From CAZMFZ01 sp964565665 (GTDB lineage: Bacteria > Bacteroidota > Bacteroidia > Cytophagales > UBA9547), in the NCBI GenBank assembly GCA_964565665.1, contig CAZMFZ010000051.1:1-23828 (forward strand): 23,828 nt of DNA. The letters are read 5' to 3'. Positions within the stretch are counted from its first letter, which is position 1. The number at the start of each line of letters is the position of its first letter. Below the pieces are notes generated by a model. That model saw only the letters and a program-made list of their open reading frames with translations. It was not told the origin of the DNA and ran no database searches. The translations under genes and the position numbers were made by a program. Positions 21,334 through 23,828 of the stretch are shown here, piece after piece.

Positions 21334-23828
21334 TTGGCTACAAATAGCAATACCATAGTAGCATTTTTTCAATGGATTAGAAAACTGCTCATCATTGGTT
21401 TTTTTGTCTCATTATTTATTTTTTCAGTACTGATATTTGGCATACAAATTCCTTATGTGCAGACCAAGCTGGTAGAATATACCACCAAAGAACTGGCGGA
21501 ATATGTAGATTACCCTATAAAAATTGGAGGTATCAAAATCACTTTTACAGGTGGATTAGTACTCGAAAATGTACTCGTTGAGGACAACCGAAGGCTTGAT
21601 ATGCTTTTTGTAAAAGAAATCAGGGCTAGTTTCAAGCTGATTTCCTTATTTGGGCGAGATATTGTGCTCCAAAAAGTAACACTTTATCAGCCCAATGTAA
21701 AACTAAGATACTATAAAGAGGTAGATGATATAAATTTTTCAGACTTCATTTATAGCCTTCAACACATCGGCCAAGATTCTACCGAAAAAGCCAAGATTTC
21801 CCCCCCACATGTAGGACGTTACACTAATTTCAAAGTGAAAATAGTGGATTTAGAAAATGCCAAATTCAGCTTTGAAGACACTGAAAAGCAACATATACAC
21901 GACAGATTCGACTTTTCTAAATTTTCTTTAGATAGCATTTATATTTCAGTATCAAAATTTAAAATTGCAGGAGATACGGTTTCTTTCAATGTAAAAAAAT
22001 TAAAGTGTAAAGATGATTTTAGCAAACTCAAAGTATATAACCTCGATACCGATTTTGGTATTTGCGAGCATTATATGAAACTTGAAAACTTAGATGCAGA
22101 CCTTGGTAAAAGCCATGTCGCCAATTCGGTTATTTTCAGATACAATGGATTTAGCCAGCTTTCTGATATTGAAGATAGTGTACTTCTAGAATTTAGTCTT
22201 AACAATACCAAATTAGACACCAAAGATGTTGCCGTTTTTTTTCCAGAATTGAAAGGCTTCTACGACAATTGGGGCATTTCAGGCAAAATGAGAGGTTATT
22301 TCTACGATTTTAAGGTAGATGATTTTGACGCGAAACTTGGAAATAACAGTTGGGCTAAAGGAAACGCAGCTTTCCGTGGCTTGCCTGATGTTGAGAATAT
22401 GGTGATGAAGTTCTACATCAGCCAATCGGAAATTGATATGCAAGACATAAAAAAATATGGACTTGCAGAAAATTACAAAGCCATCAAACCATTCGGTAAA
22501 AGTAAACTATCCGGCAATTTTGAAGGGAAATACCACGATTTTCATTTTGAAGGTGAAATAGCCACTAATATAGGAAAAATCAATAGCGATTTTGACTTGA
22601 AATTTGAGCCCGAAAATATTGTAAAAACTGCCGTTTACAACGGAGTTTTAAGTTTGCAAGACTTTGATTTACAGCCTTTTGGAGTGCCAGTTTGGATGAA
22701 TAAAGTAGCATTCAACATGAAAATCGATGGCAAAGGATTCGACCCATTATTGGCCACTTTCAATGCTAGTGGCTTTGTGAATAAAATAGATTTGAATGGA
22801 TATTCCTACAAAAATTCATTCGTAAGTATGCGCTTTGCCAATAAAAAAGGGCTGGCAACTCTCGATATTAAAGACTCGAATTTGGTGGCCGATGCTTTAT
22901 TTAAGGCAGATTTTAACGCCAATGTAAAACAAATAGAACTTGATGCCAATGTAAAGAAAGCAGATATCTACAAGCTTGGCTATTATTATAAGCCTTTAAA
23001 AATGGCTTCTGATATTAAATTTAGATTGTCAGGATTTGACTATGAAAGCTTTAGTTTTGATGTAAATGCGAAAAATACTGCATTAATATCAAAACTTTTA
23101 GTGGCTGATTTGCGTGAATTATCAGCCAGTTATTCTAAGCTAAGTAGCGATAAACGTGAGTTTAAATTGAAGTCTGATGCCGCAGATTTGCAAATAGGAG
23201 GCAATTTTGAGTTATTCAATTTGGTGACTGTGCTAGATTCGTTGCGTACGAAAATTGGGCAGTCGTTTGATGGTGGAAAAAAAGCCAATCAACCCATTCA
23301 AATTCCATACAACTATAAATTAGACGCTGCATTTGAGTTCAAAATTAACCAAATAAATTCTTTATTAGCTGTTTTTTTGCCTGAATTAAAGCTTTCGCCC
23401 GGCAGTAGTTTTGTAGGTGAGTTGGAAGTAAAAAAAGGCGTTTCACTAAATTTTTTAGCCGATTTAGATACTATTCAATGGTCTAATATTCTTCTTGTTG
23501 AGAATAGATTTGATTTTTTAATAGAAAAGTCAGATGATGAAAGGCCTTTATTGGGTGTGTTTGAAGCCAATTCTGAGAAGCAATTTATTGACAAAGAACC
23601 CGCTACAGAAAATTTTAATATTGCAGCTGGGTGGAAAGATAATGTAATTGACTTTGAGGCTATTACCAAGCAGCAAAACGAGGACAATAACGCCAATTTA
23701 TCGGGGCAATTCTTAGTAGGAAATGCTGAAAAAATACTCACTTTCAGAAAGGCAGAACTCAATTTTCTAAGTAGCAATTGGAATATTAAAAAAAATAATA
23801 AAATCACTTTCAAACCACAATATATTGG
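21334..23828 (+). CDS. AsmA/TamB-like translocation and assembly protein (3' partial)
   Basis: A long open frame without stop runs to the window end (over 830 residues). It begins, most plausibly at TTG 21334, with MATNSNTIVAFFQWIRK, a single transmembrane helix (about residues 18-37, LLIIGFFVSLFIFSVLIFG), then IPYVQTKLVEYTTKELAEYV and YPIKIGGIKITFTGGLVLEN. The opening helix-plus-barrel start and the later beta-strand repeats match the AsmA/TamB group of inner-membrane-anchored periplasmic bridge proteins, which move phospholipid or assist outer-membrane assembly. The TamB_C domain would lie beyond the window. The frame is closed upstream at 21310, and the next in-frame ATG (21601) would delete the membrane anchor, so a non-ATG start is needed. 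It is divergent from tsaD. Confidence 0.85.
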   Translation, partial: MATNSNTIVAFFQWIRKLLIIGFFVSLFIFSVLIFGIQIPYVQTKLVEYTTKELAEYVDYPIKIGGIKITFTGGLVLENVLVEDNRRLDMLFVKEIRASFKLISLFGRDIVLQKVTLYQPNVKLRYYKEVDDINFSDFIYSLQHIGQDSTEKAKISPPHVGRYTNFKVKIVDLENAKFSFEDTEKQHIHDRFDFSKFSLDSIYISVSKFKIAGDTVSFNVKKLKCKDDFSKLKVYNLDTDFGICEHYMKLENLDADLGKSHVANSVIFRYNGFSQLSDIEDSVLLEFSLNNTKLDTKDVAVFFPELKGFYDNWGISGKMRGYFYDFKVDDFDAKLGNNSWAKGNAAFRGLPDVENMVMKFYISQSEIDMQDIKKYGLAENYKAIKPFGKSKLSGNFEGKYHDFHFEGEIATNIGKINSDFDLKFEPENIVKTAVYNGVLSLQDFDLQPFGVPVWMNKVAFNMKIDGKGFDPLLATFNASGFVNKIDLNGYSYKNSFVSMRFANKKGLATLDIKDSNLVADALFKADFNANVKQIELDANVKKADIYKLGYYYKPLKMASDIKFRLSGFDYESFSFDVNAKNTALISKLLVADLRELSASYSKLSSDKREFKLKSDAADLQIGGNFELFNLVTVLDSLRTKIGQSFDGGKKANQPIQIPYNYKLDAAFEFKINQINSLLAVFLPELKLSPGSSFVGELEVKKGVSLNFLADLDTIQWSNILLVENRFDFLIEKSDDERPLLGVFEANSEKQFIDKEPATENFNIAAGWKDNVIDFEAITKQQNEDNNANLSGQFLVGNAEKILTFRKAELNFLSSNWNIKKNNKITFKPQYI

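Noticed and set aside
23475..23813. 112-codon minus-strand frame near the right edge
   Set aside because: It is antisense to the TamB-like frame, which is continuously open through this region with coherent beta-strand patterns.
1..23828. tRNA, rRNA, CRISPR array or riboswitch
   Set aside because: I looked through the intergenic stretches and saw no cloverleaf, no regular spaced repeats and no known aptamer core.

Overview
The window comes from a low-GC member of the Bacteroidota (exact order not resolvable from sequence alone). The support is a type IX secretion protein of the PorG/DUF6089 type, a decayed T9SS-sorted surface protein, secreted GH29 and GH92 enzymes, a TonB-dependent receptor, and tsaD divergent from a TamB-like gene. 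Ribosome binding sites are poor and promoters are of the TAnnTTTG type.

Positions 2-9114 (plus strand) form one catabolic locus for fucose-containing glycans. In order it holds an L-fucose/L-rhamnose mutarotase (cut by the window edge), a secreted GH29 alpha-L-fucosidase, an SDR of the 2-keto-3-deoxy-L-fuconate dehydrogenase type, a fuconolactonase-type amidohydrolase, an SDR of the L-fucose dehydrogenase type, a dead vapBC toxin-antitoxin pair, a UxaA-family dehydratase (probable L-fuconate dehydratase) and a secreted GH92 alpha-mannosidase. Together these would release fucose and take it by the oxidative, non-phosphorylating route to 2,4-diketo-3-deoxyfuconate. The final hydrolase and the sugar importer are not in the window. 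Genes of this locus carry short repeat-derived stretches inside or at the ends of their reading frames.

Positions 9115-16136 are a mixed accessory region. It has a 453-bp spacer with a small inverted-repeat element, a FecA-like TonB-dependent receptor (minus), a small secreted protein with two Tudor/agenet-like barrels (plus), a truncated and frameshifted T9SS cargo remnant (plus), a GH28-like pectin-lyase-fold enzyme (minus) and a DUF2236 (rubber-oxygenase/MpaB-type) putative haem oxygenase (plus).

Positions 16137-23828 hold a GT2 glycosyltransferase (plus), then on the minus strand tsaD, an unrecognised exported protein and the PorG-like protein. Divergent from tsaD is a long AsmA/TamB-like protein that runs off the end. 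Two copies of one imperfect-palindromic MITE-like element (about 110 bp) sit just upstream of the glycosyltransferase and the TamB-like gene.

I found no tRNA, rRNA or CRISPR array. No complete new multi-gene system is evident. The most unusual material is the repeat-derived coding segments in the fucose genes, the hybrid fucose pathway, the mini-elements and the decayed vapBC.
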